Positions 6,696 to 13,820 of a stretch of 14,529 bases of DNA are shown piece by piece; position 1 is the stretch's first letter; the number at the start of each line of letters is the position of its first letter. The DNA lies in contig CAMIKG010000091.1 of assembly GCA_946221915.1 (NCBI GenBank), forward strand, positions 1 to 14,529, written 5' to 3'. The notes beneath the pieces are model-generated. The model was not told the origin of the DNA and searched no databases. It saw nothing but the letters and a program-made list of their open reading frames with translations. The translations under genes were made by a program, and so were the position numbers. The DNA comes from an uncultured Erwinia sp. GTDB taxonomy: Bacteria; Pseudomonadota; Gammaproteobacteria; Enterobacterales; Enterobacteriaceae.

Positions 6696-6731
6696 AAACA
6701 CCGCAGGAGCAGGTCGGTTCCTGCAGTGTTT
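6696..6731 (-). terminator. Rho-independent terminator of yghU
   Basis: Arms at 6696-6708 and 6719-6731 pair over 13 positions with one G-U in the minus-strand RNA. The loop is 10 nt and the stem core is TCCTGC/GCAGGA. On the minus strand the 3' arm runs straight into GTGTTTTGCTT, a modest U tract. It lies about 40 bp after the yghU stop and separates yghU from ohrR transcription. Confidence 0.75.
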
Positions 6732-6770
6732 GCCATTTATTTACAATAGCGATTGCCGCCGTGCTGAAAA

Positions 6771-7640
6771 CTACGCCTGACGTTTATCTTCGGTGCGCAG
6801 CTCAAAATCAGAGGCATCATGGCGTTCATGCAGCTGCTCTGATGGCTCGCCCCAGGTGCGGTTCACAATGCGGCCGCGCTGTACCGCCGGACGTTTAGCG
6901 ATCTCCTGCGCCCAGCGTTGGAGGTTAGGGTAAGCCGCGACATCAAGGAACTGTGCTGAATCACCATACACATTCCCCAGCACCAGGCTGCCGTACCATG
7001 GCCAGATGGCGATATCGGCAATGGTGTACTCATCGCCAGCAATATACTGGTGGTGCGCCAGCTGGCGATCCAGTACGTCAAGCTGACGTTTCGCTTCCAG
7101 GCTGAAGCGGTTGATGGCGTACTCAATTTTTTCCGGCGCATAGAACCAGAAATGGCCGAAACCACCACCGAGGTACGGTGCGGAACCCTGCAGCCAGAAC
7201 AGCCAGTTCAGCGCCTCGGTGCGTGCCGGGCCCTCTTTTGCCAGGAAATGACCAAATTTATCGGCCAGATGCAGCAGGATCGCGCCGGATTCAAATACGC
7301 GTACCGGCTTGCCGTGAGAGCAGTCCAGCAGGGCAGGGATTTTAGAGTTCGGGTTGACGTCGACAAAGCCGCTGGAGAACTGGTCGCCTTCGCCGATGCG
7401 GATCAGGTGGGCATCATACTCTGCGCCGCTGACACCCAGCGCCAGCAACTCTTCCAGCAGAATAGTGATTTTCTGGCCGTTCGGTGTCCCCAGTGAATAG
7501 AGTTGCAGCGGGTGTTTGCCGACCGGCAGCGTGTGGTCGTGCGTTGGCCCGGCAATCGGACGGTTGGTCTTCGCGCCGTTGCCGCGGGCTTCCGGGTCCC
7601 ATGACCAGACTTTAGGTGGCTGATAGTTATTTTCCGACAT
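6771..7640 (-). CDS. yghU: YghU-type glutathione S-transferase / disulfide-bond reductase
   Basis: A 289-residue cytoplasmic protein that matches E. coli YghU nearly end to end as I remember it. YghU is a nu-class glutathione transferase relative that binds two glutathiones and reduces disulfides and peroxides. The thioredoxin-fold N-terminal domain holds the catalytic T52-P53-N54 (SLGTPNGQKITI) and the glutathione-contact pattern NPNSKIPALLD followed by RVFESGAILLHLA. The all-helical domain has NWLFWLQGSAPYLGGGFGHF and GDEYTIADIAIWPW. The tail EQLHERHDASDFE is characteristic of this family. Length agrees with the E. coli protein (288). AGGA lies 8 nt before the ATG. It is followed by its own terminator and then ohrR, which suggests a link to peroxide stress. 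Confidence 0.95.
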   Translation of the reverse strand: MSENNYQPPKVWSWDPEARGNGAKTNRPIAGPTHDHTLPVGKHPLQLYSLGTPNGQKITILLEELLALGVSGAEYDAHLIRIGEGDQFSSGFVDVNPNSKIPALLDCSHGKPVRVFESGAILLHLADKFGHFLAKEGPARTEALNWLFWLQGSAPYLGGGFGHFWFYAPEKIEYAINRFSLEAKRQLDVLDRQLAHHQYIAGDEYTIADIAIWPWYGSLVLGNVYGDSAQFLDVAAYPNLQRWAQEIAKRPAVQRGRIVNRTWGEPSEQLHERHDASDFELRTEDKRQA

Positions 7641-7755
7641 CGTATGTCCTGCCTCGGTTAAGTTGAGAAGGTAAAGCCATCATCGTCTTTGAGCTTAGCA
7701 TTGTGGTGAAAGAAGATTTAACCGCATGAGGGGTGAAAGGCGGTGAGTAAGGGAT

Positions 7756-7782
7756 TAATTCGGCAAAGGTTATGCTGAATTA
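7756..7782. promoter_or_regulatory. Inverted repeat upstream of yghU
   Basis: TAATTCGGCA (7756-7765) and TGCTGAATTA (7773-7782) form a 10-bp dyad with one mismatch around a 7-nt spacer. It lies about 115-140 bp ahead of yghU and 10 bp beyond the possible small ORF that ends at 7793. It could be an operator for yghU or a weak terminator; no U-run follows it on either strand. Confidence 0.35.
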
Positions 7783-7792
7783 GCCTGATAAC

Positions 7793-7960
7793 TCATTGCT
7801 TTTCGTGATGATAAAGGTGAGCGATTATTTGCGTGTGTAATTCAATGTTCTGCTTTTTAATAAAAATACGCGCTATATCTTCTGCAATTTCACTTATTTT
7901 TAGCCCACACTGTTGCTGATAATTTGACGACTTCTTAGCGCTTGTAAAGTGATAGCACAT
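7793..7960 (-). CDS. Possible small protein, divergent from fhuE
   Basis: A 55-codon open frame starting at the ATG at 7960, with AAAGGTG about 7 nt upstream on the minus strand. The product starts MCYHFTSAKK, has a second Cys at residue 18, and ends in a helix-forming stretch (KISEIAEDIARIFIKKQNIE) and a His-rich tail. The frame stays open upstream, but the ribosome site favours this start. A TATAAG box on the minus strand (7995-8000) overlaps the Fur-box region, so it could share iron control with fhuE. I do not recognise it. It could be chance coding capacity in AT-rich promoter DNA. Confidence 0.35.
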   Translation of the reverse strand: MCYHFTSAKKSSNYQQQCGLKISEIAEDIARIFIKKQNIELHTQIIAHLYHHEKQ

Positions 7961-7974
7961 TCTGCAACACCTTT

Positions 7975-8009
7975 TTACATGAGCAATCAAAATGCTTATA
8001 CTTCTCATT
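7975..8009 (+). promoter_or_regulatory. fhuE promoter with overlapping Fur box
   Basis: TTTACA (7975-7980) and TATACT (7997-8002) are separated by 16 nt, and each matches consensus at five of six positions. A 19-bp Fur-like site, AATGCTTATACTTCTCATT (7991-8009), covers the -10 box and the expected start. It agrees with an AATGATAAT-based Fur consensus at 14 of 19 positions by hand count. Iron-loaded Fur would block this promoter, as expected for a siderophore receptor. The predicted leader is about 160 nt. Confidence 0.65.
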
Positions 8010-8049
8010 CGCTTTTTAGCTCGCACAGGTTTTTTCTTTATAAACCTTA

Positions 8050-8062
8050 CGCTTAATAAGCG
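8050..8062. repeat. 13-bp palindrome in the fhuE leader
   Basis: CGCTTA and TAAGCG flank a single A. As RNA it gives a 5-bp hairpin; as DNA it is a possible binding site. It lies about 40 nt after the predicted transcription start and before the possible upstream ORF. Confidence 0.35.
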
Positions 8063-8086
8063 AATATTTTTCAGGGAAAGATATTG

Positions 8087-8149
8087 ATGCCAGCCATGCT
8101 GCAGTGGCCGCAATGCATGGCGGTACCAGGGACAGGCAAAAAAATATAA
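8087..8149 (+). CDS. Possible 20-codon upstream ORF in the fhuE leader
   Basis: An ATG at 8087 with AGGGA about 9 nt upstream opens a 20-codon frame ending in TAA at 8147, which is 20 nt before the fhuE ATG. Inside it, GCCATGC (8093-8099) and GCATGGC (8115-8121) are perfectly complementary. TGC and GCA extend this inward to a 10-bp stem with a 2-nt bulge. A ribosome on this ORF would disrupt the hairpin. It has no obvious regulatory codon run. It is too short to judge by composition. Confidence 0.35.
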   Translation: MPAMLQWPQCMAVPGTGKKI

Positions 8150-8169
8150 AACTCCATTGAGGATAAATC

Positions 8170-10389
8170 ATGTTTTCTGCACCATCCCGACTGGCTCATG
8201 CGCATCGCCGCGATCTGCCGTCTCTTTCCCTGCTGGCTGTGGTTGTTGCCGCTGCACTGCAGGTGCCTTACGCGTCTGCCGCTGAAACCACTGAAGCCAA
8301 TAATAAAGAACAAAATCTGGTGGTGAATGCGACCACGGACAGCGCCAGCAGCACGCAGGAAACGGATTACAACGTGCCGGTGACGCGCTCCGCGACCAAA
8401 ATGGCACTGACCGCGCGTGATACCCCGCAGTCGGTCTCGGTGATCAGTAAGCAGCGGATGGAAGATCAGCAGTTGCAGTCGCTGGATTCGGTGCTTAGAA
8501 ATACCACCGGAATCTCCGAGTTTAATGACGGCACCAGCCGTAGCACCTTCTATTCACGTGGCTTCATGATTGACAGCTATATGGTGGATGGCATCGCGAC
8601 TTCGTTTGAGAATACCTGGAACTTTGGCGATGCGCTTTCTGATACTACTCTCTTCGAGCGTATTGAAGTGGTGCGTGGCTCAACTGGCTTAATGAACGGC
8701 AGTGGTGAGCCTTCAGCTTCCGTCAATATGATCCGTAAGCGTGCAACCAGCAAAGAGTTTGTTGGCAACGTCTCCGCAAGCTACGGTAGCTGGGATAAAC
8801 AACGTTATGTCGCTGACCTTTCAGCACCGCTGACCGAATCGGGAAATGTGCGTGGGCGCGTGGTGGCGGGTTACCAGGATAATGACAGCTGGCTGAAGCG
8901 TTTCCATGAAACGAAAAAATTCCTTTACGGTGTTGTTGATGCCGATTTAACGGATTCAACTACCGTATCTGTTGGTTATCAATATCAGCAAAGCAACGCT
9001 ACTGGCTCTATCTGGAGTGGTCTACCGACTTATAACCTTGACGGCAGCAAAGCCAAATATGATCGCGATGACAGCACAGCTCCTGCCTGGGCCTATAACG
9101 ATAAAGAGTCCACTCAGGTCTTTGCCAACCTGAAACAATCATTCGACAACGGCTGGTTATTTAACATCCAGGGCACCCGTACTGAAACTAAAATAGACAG
9201 TAAGCAGGCGTACCTTGATGGTTTCTTCGATCAAAATACCGGTTATGGTGTTGGCCCTTATGGCAGTTCCTGGGCTTATGTAGGTGGAACGGGCTACAAC
9301 GTGGCAAAACGTACTGTTCATGGTCTTGATGCTTATGCCAGCGGACCTTATGAACTGTTTGGCCGCCAGCATGAGTTGATGGCAGGCGTGGGCTATAATC
9401 GACAGCATACGCGTTACGATAGTGCGTATGCCAATCTGTCAGAAGCCGATACCAACATTAACAGCTTCCTTAATGGTTCGTTCCCTGAAACTGACTGGAA
9501 CGCATCCACCACCGGTACTTCAGAGCGTGAAGATACCATCCATCAGAAATCAGCCTATGCCGCGACCCGTATTTCGCTGGCTGATCCATTACATCTGATT
9601 GTTGGTGCGCGTTATACCCGCTGGAGCCTCAGCACAATGACGGAAGAGATGGAGCAAAACCATATTACTCCTTATGCCGGACTGGTGTATGACATCAATG
9701 ATACCTGGTCAACCTACGCCAGCTATACCTCTATCTTCAAACCGCAATCGCAATCCTATCGCGACGTAAATGGCAAAAATCTCGGCGCGATTACTGGAAA
9801 TAGCTACGAAACAGGGATAAAAGCTGACTGGCTGAATAGCCGTTTGACTACCTCATTGGCAGTTTTCCGGATCGAACAGGATAACGTGGCGCAAAGTACA
9901 GGTGGTTTGGTTAACGGCAGTACCGACACGGCTTACTATGGTGCGAAAGGTACTGTAAGCAAAGGCATTGAATTTGAGCTGAATGGTGCAGTGACCGATA
10001 ATCTGCAGATGACCTTCGGCGCAACACGCTATATTGCCGAAGATGCGGAAGGAACAGCTGTTAATCCAGACAAGCCGAGAACGACAGTGAAACTGTTCGG
10101 CAGCTACCGTCTGCCAGCGTTGCAGGATTTGACTGTCGGTGGTGGTGTGAACTGGCAGACCCACACATGGGATGATGTTGCGGGTCCTAATGGCACCAGT
10201 ACTATCCATGCTGATCAGGGCAGTTACGCGCTGGTGGATATGTTTGCCCGCTACCAGGTCACCAAACAACTGTCCATACAGGGTAACCTGAATAATCTGT
10301 TCGACAAGACCTATAGTACTACTGTGGGGCGTACTACAGTGTACGGTGCACCGCGTAACTTCTCCGTATCCGCTAACTATAGCTTCTAA
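8170..10389 (+). CDS. fhuE: FhuE, TonB-dependent outer-membrane receptor for hydroxamate siderophores (coprogen, rhodotorulic acid, ferrioxamine)
   Basis: A 739-residue receptor that imports ferric hydroxamate siderophores across the outer membrane using TonB energy. It is close to E. coli FhuE (729 residues) from memory throughout. The signal peptide is long, with a likely cut after YASA at residue 37. A TonB-box-like stretch (NLVVNA) is near residue 50. The plug domain follows, with RDTPQSVSVISKQRMEDQQL, STFYSRGFMIDSYMVDGI and FERIEVVRGSTGLM. The 22-strand barrel includes YAATRISLADPLHLIVGARY, TTSLAVFRIEQDNVAQSTGG and NNLFDKTYSTTVG, and ends in the aromatic residue Phe needed for barrel assembly. 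GAGG lies 7 nt before the ATG. A Fur-box promoter about 160 nt upstream fits iron control. It stands alone; the cytoplasmic-membrane transporter genes for hydroxamates are not here. Confidence 0.95.
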   Translation: MFSAPSRLAHAHRRDLPSLSLLAVVVAAALQVPYASAAETTEANNKEQNLVVNATTDSASSTQETDYNVPVTRSATKMALTARDTPQSVSVISKQRMEDQQLQSLDSVLRNTTGISEFNDGTSRSTFYSRGFMIDSYMVDGIATSFENTWNFGDALSDTTLFERIEVVRGSTGLMNGSGEPSASVNMIRKRATSKEFVGNVSASYGSWDKQRYVADLSAPLTESGNVRGRVVAGYQDNDSWLKRFHETKKFLYGVVDADLTDSTTVSVGYQYQQSNATGSIWSGLPTYNLDGSKAKYDRDDSTAPAWAYNDKESTQVFANLKQSFDNGWLFNIQGTRTETKIDSKQAYLDGFFDQNTGYGVGPYGSSWAYVGGTGYNVAKRTVHGLDAYASGPYELFGRQHELMAGVGYNRQHTRYDSAYANLSEADTNINSFLNGSFPETDWNASTTGTSEREDTIHQKSAYAATRISLADPLHLIVGARYTRWSLSTMTEEMEQNHITPYAGLVYDINDTWSTYASYTSIFKPQSQSYRDVNGKNLGAITGNSYETGIKADWLNSRLTTSLAVFRIEQDNVAQSTGGLVNGSTDTAYYGAKGTVSKGIEFELNGAVTDNLQMTFGATRYIAEDAEGTAVNPDKPRTTVKLFGSYRLPALQDLTVGGGVNWQTHTWDDVAGPNGTSTIHADQGSYALVDMFARYQVTKQLSIQGNLNNLFDKTYSTTVGRTTVYGAPRNFSVSANYSF

Positions 10390-10405
10390 AAAAAGCGCTT
10401 CGATA

Positions 10406-10442
10406 ATGCCAGTCAGTGAAGGAACACTTTCCTGACTGGCAT
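10406..10442 (+). terminator. Stem-loop downstream of fhuE
   Basis: ATGCCAGTCAG (10406-10416) and CTGACTGGCAT (10432-10442) form a perfect 11-bp stem. The 15-nt loop can itself pair further (GAA with TTC). It starts 17 nt after the fhuE stop. No U-run follows, so it probably protects or processes the 3' end, with true termination further on. Confidence 0.5.
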
Positions 10443-10452
10443 CACTGCTCTG

Positions 10453-10495
10453 ATTCCCTCCCCCGCGTCGCGGGGGAGGGTTAGGGAGGGGGAGC
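10453..10495 (+). repeat. GC-rich dyad repeat, copy 1
   Basis: A 12-bp perfect dyad (10456-10467 with 10469-10480; arms CCCTCCCCCGCG and CGCGGGGGAGGG) is followed by the tail TTAGGGAGGGGGAGC. It resembles the dispersed extragenic elements of the form CCCTC...GAGGGTTAGGG that I recall from many proteobacterial genomes. A second copy lies in inverted orientation at 10521-10563. Confidence 0.75.
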
Positions 10496-10520
10496 TTACG
10501 GCTACAATGCAGAGTTGTTT

Positions 10521-10563
10521 GTTCCCCCATCCCAGCCTTCCCCCGCCACGCGGGGGAAGGAGC
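10521..10563 (-). repeat. GC-rich dyad repeat, copy 2 (inverted)
   Basis: An 11-bp perfect dyad (10536-10546 with 10550-10560; arms CCTTCCCCCGC and GCGGGGGAAGG) sits next to the tail. Read on the minus strand it aligns with copy 1 over the whole unit. In the stem, C-to-T in one arm is matched by G-to-A in the other. Pairing is therefore kept, which suggests selection on the hairpin. Confidence 0.75.
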
Positions 10564-10632
10564 CGTCAGGGCCCGTTTTCTGGCCCGAAGCCGGCCAGGC
10601 CTTAATTAACAATCAGGGTCAGCTAAATATAA

Positions 10633-10656
10633 AAATGCCCCGTTCCCGGGGCATTT
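10633..10656 (-). terminator. Terminator of the LysR gene, probably shared with fhuE
   Basis: AAATGCCCCG and CGGGGCATTT form a perfect 10-bp stem with a 4-nt loop. On the minus strand it is followed by a T-rich run (ATTTTTATATTT) and starts 1 nt after the lysR stop region. On the plus strand the tail (TTTCTCATTTCTCTTT) is also U-rich, so it may stop transcription from both convergent genes. Confidence 0.85.
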
Positions 10657-10657
10657 C

Positions 10658-11620
10658 TCATTTCTCTTTGCTCAAAAGCTGCATCACCCGCTGATGCTCG
10701 CCCGGCGCCAGCAGCTGGAAAGCCGGTAACATCTCCGCCGCCACATCACTCAGCGCCGTCACCAGCGCCTGCACGCGCATATCTGGCGCGCGGCCCAGCG
10801 GTGTCACCACGCCAAAATAGTACGGGATCTCAATATCCAGCTCGCGGATCTCCACATCCTGCACCGGCAGACCGTAAGCCGTCACCGGTTCAAGAATCGC
10901 CACCCCTAAACCAGCGCGCACGCAGGCGAGAATATTGGCGGACGAGTTCGTCTCCACCACCGTTTTCGGCCGCACGCGCTGCTTCGCCAGCGCCTTATCA
11001 AAGCGACGACGCAGCCGCCATGGATTATGCGGTGCAATCAGCGCACTGCCCGCCAGATCGTCAAAACTCACCACCTCTTTCGCCGCCAGCGGGTCCGCTT
11101 TATGCAGCGCCAGCACGCAGCGTGACTGGCCAATCCAGTGCAGATTCACCGCGTGGTGCTCCAGCGGCAGACTGCTGATCGCCAGATCCGCCTCGCCGGT
11201 AATCACCGCATGTGCGGTCTGCTCAGCGGCATCGCTGAGAATCTGCACCTGCGGAGATAACGCCAGCTTTGCCAGCGCCATCGGCAGCAGCCCGGACGAC
11301 ATCGCCGGAGTGGCGGCAATCATCAGCGGCTTTTCTCCCGCCTGACCAATCTCCTGCGCGCGCAGACGAATCTGCTCCAGCGACAACAGCGCCTTCTCCA
11401 CATACTGATGCAGCTTCAGGGCCTGCTCAGTGGGATGAATACGCGGGCCGTTACGCACAAACAGCGCATAGCCCAGCGAAGCTTCCAGATCCTGAATCAG
11501 CCGGGTCACGGCCGGTTGTGAACGGTTCAGCACCTTAGCGGCCGCCGTCACGCTGCCTGCCGAAATCACCGTTGAAAAAGCTTCCAGCTGGCGCAAATCC
11601 AGATCGTTTAACGATGTCAT
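10658..11620 (-). CDS. LysR-family transcriptional regulator
   Basis: A 320-residue LysR-type regulator. The N-terminal winged helix-turn-helix is at about residues 9-68 (LRQLEAFSTVISAGSVTAAA, then NRSQPAVTRLIQDLEASLGY and ALFVRNGPRIHPT). A linker helix follows, then the two-part effector-binding domain from about residue 95 (KPLMIAATPAMSSGLLPMAL, and ADLAISSLP). The length is typical. It is transcribed away from the flavoprotein operon across a 273-bp intergenic region with several AT-rich palindromes, the usual arrangement for a LysR protein that controls the divergent operon and itself. A purine-rich stretch (GAGAGA) precedes the ATG. From memory the HTH resembles that of opine regulators such as NocR/OccR, but the effector cannot be deduced. 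Confidence 0.93.
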   Translation of the reverse strand: MTSLNDLDLRQLEAFSTVISAGSVTAAAKVLNRSQPAVTRLIQDLEASLGYALFVRNGPRIHPTEQALKLHQYVEKALLSLEQIRLRAQEIGQAGEKPLMIAATPAMSSGLLPMALAKLALSPQVQILSDAAEQTAHAVITGEADLAISSLPLEHHAVNLHWIGQSRCVLALHKADPLAAKEVVSFDDLAGSALIAPHNPWRLRRRFDKALAKQRVRPKTVVETNSSANILACVRAGLGVAILEPVTAYGLPVQDVEIRELDIEIPYYFGVVTPLGRAPDMRVQALVTALSDVAAEMLPAFQLLAPGEHQRVMQLLSKEK

Positions 11621-11700
11621 GGCGTCTCTCTTCTCCCTTCTTCACCGCCTGCTGCCGGGCGGGGATCGCCTGTCGCAACTGTGGAATAACCGTCGATAAT

Positions 11701-11788
11701 AAATTGCAATTTGTGAATAAGCTAATTATTAATTAGTATTAAGAAATGGCATTAATGTTGGGTAATAATGCGTATTAATTATAATTAA
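11701..11788. promoter_or_regulatory. Divergent control region with three AT-rich palindromes
   Basis: Three perfect palindromes lie between lysR and the flavoprotein gene. They are AAATTGCAATTT (11701-11712), CTAATTA-T-TAATTAG (11722-11736), and TTAATTATAATTAA (11775-11788). A perfect TATAAT (11780-11785) sits inside the third, with a poor -35 (TTGGGT, 11758-11763) 16 nt upstream. A weak -35 is common at activator-dependent LysR promoters. The plus-strand leader would be about 100 nt. Confidence 0.55.
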
Positions 11789-11893
11789 ATCGTGTGTCAG
11801 AGTCCCTTTCCGCGCCGTTGCGTCCGGGCGATATGGTCATCTGCGTAACCCGTTCCATCGCGTCATTCTGACCCCGCAAGGAGACACTGTTCA

Positions 11894-13336
11894 ATGAGCA
11901 GTCAGCACAACTCAGTTCATTCGCTTGAACAACGGCTGGCGGAAGACCTCAGCCTGCTGGAGCTGCCAGCGAAATCCTGGATCCCACCGCGCCAGCACCA
12001 GGGCCATGCGGTGCAGGATGTCATCATTATTGGCGGCGGCATGTGTGGCCTGACCGCCGCAGCGGCGCTGCGCTTTCTCGGCGTCGATAACCTGCTGTGC
12101 CTCGACAAATCGCCAGCCGGGCTGGAAGGGCCGTGGCTGAAATTTGCGCGTATGGAAACCCTGCGATCGCCGAAACAGCTGACGGGTCCGGCGCTGGGCC
12201 TGCCTGCGCTGACCTTCCGCGCCTGGTATGTGGCGCAGTTCGGCAATGAAGCCTGGAGCGAGCTGGACAAAATCCCGCGCACCCAGTGGATGGAATACCT
12301 GATCTGGTATCGCAAAGTGCTGCAGCTGCCGGTACAGAACCAGGTGGCGGTGACGGATATCGAAAGCCTCGAACACGGCCTGTTTGCCGTGCATACCACC
12401 AGCGTGGCTGACCACAGCCAGCACACTTACTATGCGCGCCGCGTGGTGGTCGCCAATGGCCGTGATGGCCTGGGTGGCCCCTATACGCCGGAGATTGCTC
12501 ATCAGGTCGATCGCCGTTTCCGGGCGCACTCGGCGGATGATATCGACTTTGCCGCACTGGCGGGTAAACGCGTCGCCGTGATTGGCGCAGGTGCATCGGC
12601 GATGGACAATGCCGCCACCGCACTGGAACAGGGCGCAGGCGAACTGCACATGATTATTCGCCGCAGCGATATCCCGCGCATCAACAAATTTACCGGCATC
12701 GCCAGCCAGGGTGTGGTGCATGGCTTCCAGGCGCTGAACGACCGCTGGAAGTGGAAATTCCTGCACCACACGCTGGGCGCGCAGACGCCGCCGCCGCGTG
12801 ATTCCACTCTGCGCGTATCGCGCCATCCGAATGCCCGTTTCTGGCTCAATAGCCCGATTGTCTCGCTAAAAGAGCAGGGTGACCATGTGCTGCTGAAGAC
12901 GCCATCTGCTGAGTTTGCGCTGGATTTCGTGATTTTCGCCACCGGTTTCCGTGTCGATCTCAGTCAGAAACCGGAGCTGCAGCGCTTTGCCGCCGACATT
13001 AAATTCTGGCAGGACGAATACACCGCCGCAGCCGATGAACAGCAGGAGGAGCTGGCGACCTCGCCATACCTCGGCGACGATTTCCGCTTCCTGGAGAAAC
13101 AGCCCGGCGCCAATCCGGCGCTGGAACATCTCTACTGCTTTAACTACCCGTCAACGCTGACCCACGGCAAGCTTTCCGGCGATATTCCGGCGGTCAGTGA
13201 AGGGGCGCGACGTCTGGCGCAGGGCATTGTGCGCAGTATCTTTGTCGAAGATCGCGAAACGCACTTCGCTAATCTGGTGGCTTTTGACACCCCGGAACTA
13301 TCAGGAGATGAGTGGCAGGATGCAAACCAAAAATAG
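11894..13336 (+). CDS. FAD/NAD(P)-dependent flavoprotein monooxygenase-like oxidoreductase
   Basis: A 480-residue flavoprotein with two Rossmann dinucleotide folds, in the style of flavin-containing and Baeyer-Villiger monooxygenases. The FAD site is VIIIGGGMCGLTAAAAL (G47, G49, G52). The NAD(P) site is VAVIGAGASAMDNAA (G231, G233, A236); Ala at the third position often goes with NADPH. Just before it, FRAHSADDIDF resembles the FxGxxxHs motif of this group but lacks the Gly. FATGF (348-352) is the conserved C-terminal motif. AAGGAG lies 10 nt before the ATG. It overlaps the next gene by 17 nt, heads a three-gene operon and is divergent from lysR. It probably hydroxylates or oxygenates a small organic compound. 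The substrate, and even true monooxygenase activity, are not shown. Confidence 0.88.
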   Translation: MSSQHNSVHSLEQRLAEDLSLLELPAKSWIPPRQHQGHAVQDVIIIGGGMCGLTAAAALRFLGVDNLLCLDKSPAGLEGPWLKFARMETLRSPKQLTGPALGLPALTFRAWYVAQFGNEAWSELDKIPRTQWMEYLIWYRKVLQLPVQNQVAVTDIESLEHGLFAVHTTSVADHSQHTYYARRVVVANGRDGLGGPYTPEIAHQVDRRFRAHSADDIDFAALAGKRVAVIGAGASAMDNAATALEQGAGELHMIIRRSDIPRINKFTGIASQGVVHGFQALNDRWKWKFLHHTLGAQTPPPRDSTLRVSRHPNARFWLNSPIVSLKEQGDHVLLKTPSAEFALDFVIFATGFRVDLSQKPELQRFAADIKFWQDEYTAAADEQQEELATSPYLGDDFRFLEKQPGANPALEHLYCFNYPSTLTHGKLSGDIPAVSEGARRLAQGIVRSIFVEDRETHFANLVAFDTPELSGDEWQDANQK

Positions 13337-13820
13337 TCCGCCGCAGCACAATGTGGTTGATGCGGTGCTGGGGATAGATGCGGATTCCGCGCTGTATCAG
13401 GTGCGTCGTGAACGTCCGGAGTTTGTAGACGGCGTGGAGTCGTGCCGTGCTTCGGTGCTGTGGCCGAACAATGACCAGGGCATTCCGGCAGGATTACGGG
13501 TAGCGCTGGCGCAGCGCATCGCGCTGCAGAGCGGTAATCCGGCGCAGGCGGCGTTTTACCAGTCGCTGGCGCAGGGCGGTCAGTATCATGCTATTGCCCA
13601 TAACACAGCACTGGATGAGCAGCCGGCGTGGCTGCTCGCCGTGGTGCGTCACAGCGATCGGGTCACGCTGCAACCGCAGAGCAGCACGCAGCAGCACCTT
13701 GAGATGCTGAGCGCCGCCGGGCTGAGTGAACCACAGATTGTGGCGCTGGCCGAACTGATTGCGTTTGTCAATTTCGAATCGCGCGTGATGGCCGGTTTGC
13801 AGTTGCTGGAGAAGATGTGA
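13320..13820 (+). CDS. CMD-domain protein (Avi_7170-like), lacks the CxxC pair
   Basis: A 166-residue protein of the carboxymuconolactone decarboxylase/AhpD fold. I believe it belongs to the group described as CMD domain protein, Avi_7170 family, which is found next to an AhpD-like Avi_7169 protein. Its only Cys is near residue 41 (VESCRASVLWPNNDQG), so there is no CxxC redox pair and it should not be a peroxidase by itself. The end has LSEPQIVALAELIAFVNFES, typical of the helical CMD core. The start at 13320 is preferred. The ATG at 13308 touches the AGGAG directly, whereas 13320 leaves 12 nt, and the frame further upstream is only antisense-like overlap with the flavoprotein gene. It overlaps the previous gene by 17 nt and the next by 1 nt. 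A structural or partner role for the next protein is an inference. Confidence 0.82.
   Translation: MQTKNSPPQHNVVDAVLGIDADSALYQVRRERPEFVDGVESCRASVLWPNNDQGIPAGLRVALAQRIALQSGNPAQAAFYQSLAQGGQYHAIAHNTALDEQPAWLLAVVRHSDRVTLQPQSSTQQHLEMLSAAGLSEPQIVALAELIAFVNFESRVMAGLQLLEKM

Noticed and set aside
6657..6701. A GTG start for ohrR 15 codons upstream of the ATG at 6656
   Set aside because: The GTG lies inside the yghU terminator stem and has no ribosome site; Cys22/Tyr36/Tyr47 numbering supports the ATG.
7961..8113. Longer 106-codon form of the small ORF ending at 7793
   Set aside because: The extended start has no ribosome site and runs through the Fur-box promoter and the upstream ORF of fhuE; only the 55-codon form is kept as a candidate.
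9853..10530. 225-codon minus-strand open frame over the 3' end of fhuE
   Set aside because: It begins in the GC-rich repeats and runs antisense to conserved barrel strands of FhuE.
10569..10601. GGCC-rich short repeats as a further hairpin
   Set aside because: Only 4-5 bp stems in several alternative pairings; nothing distinctive.
11912..12826. 304-codon minus-strand open frame opposite the flavoprotein gene
   Set aside because: Shadow of a gene with two clear dinucleotide-binding motifs.
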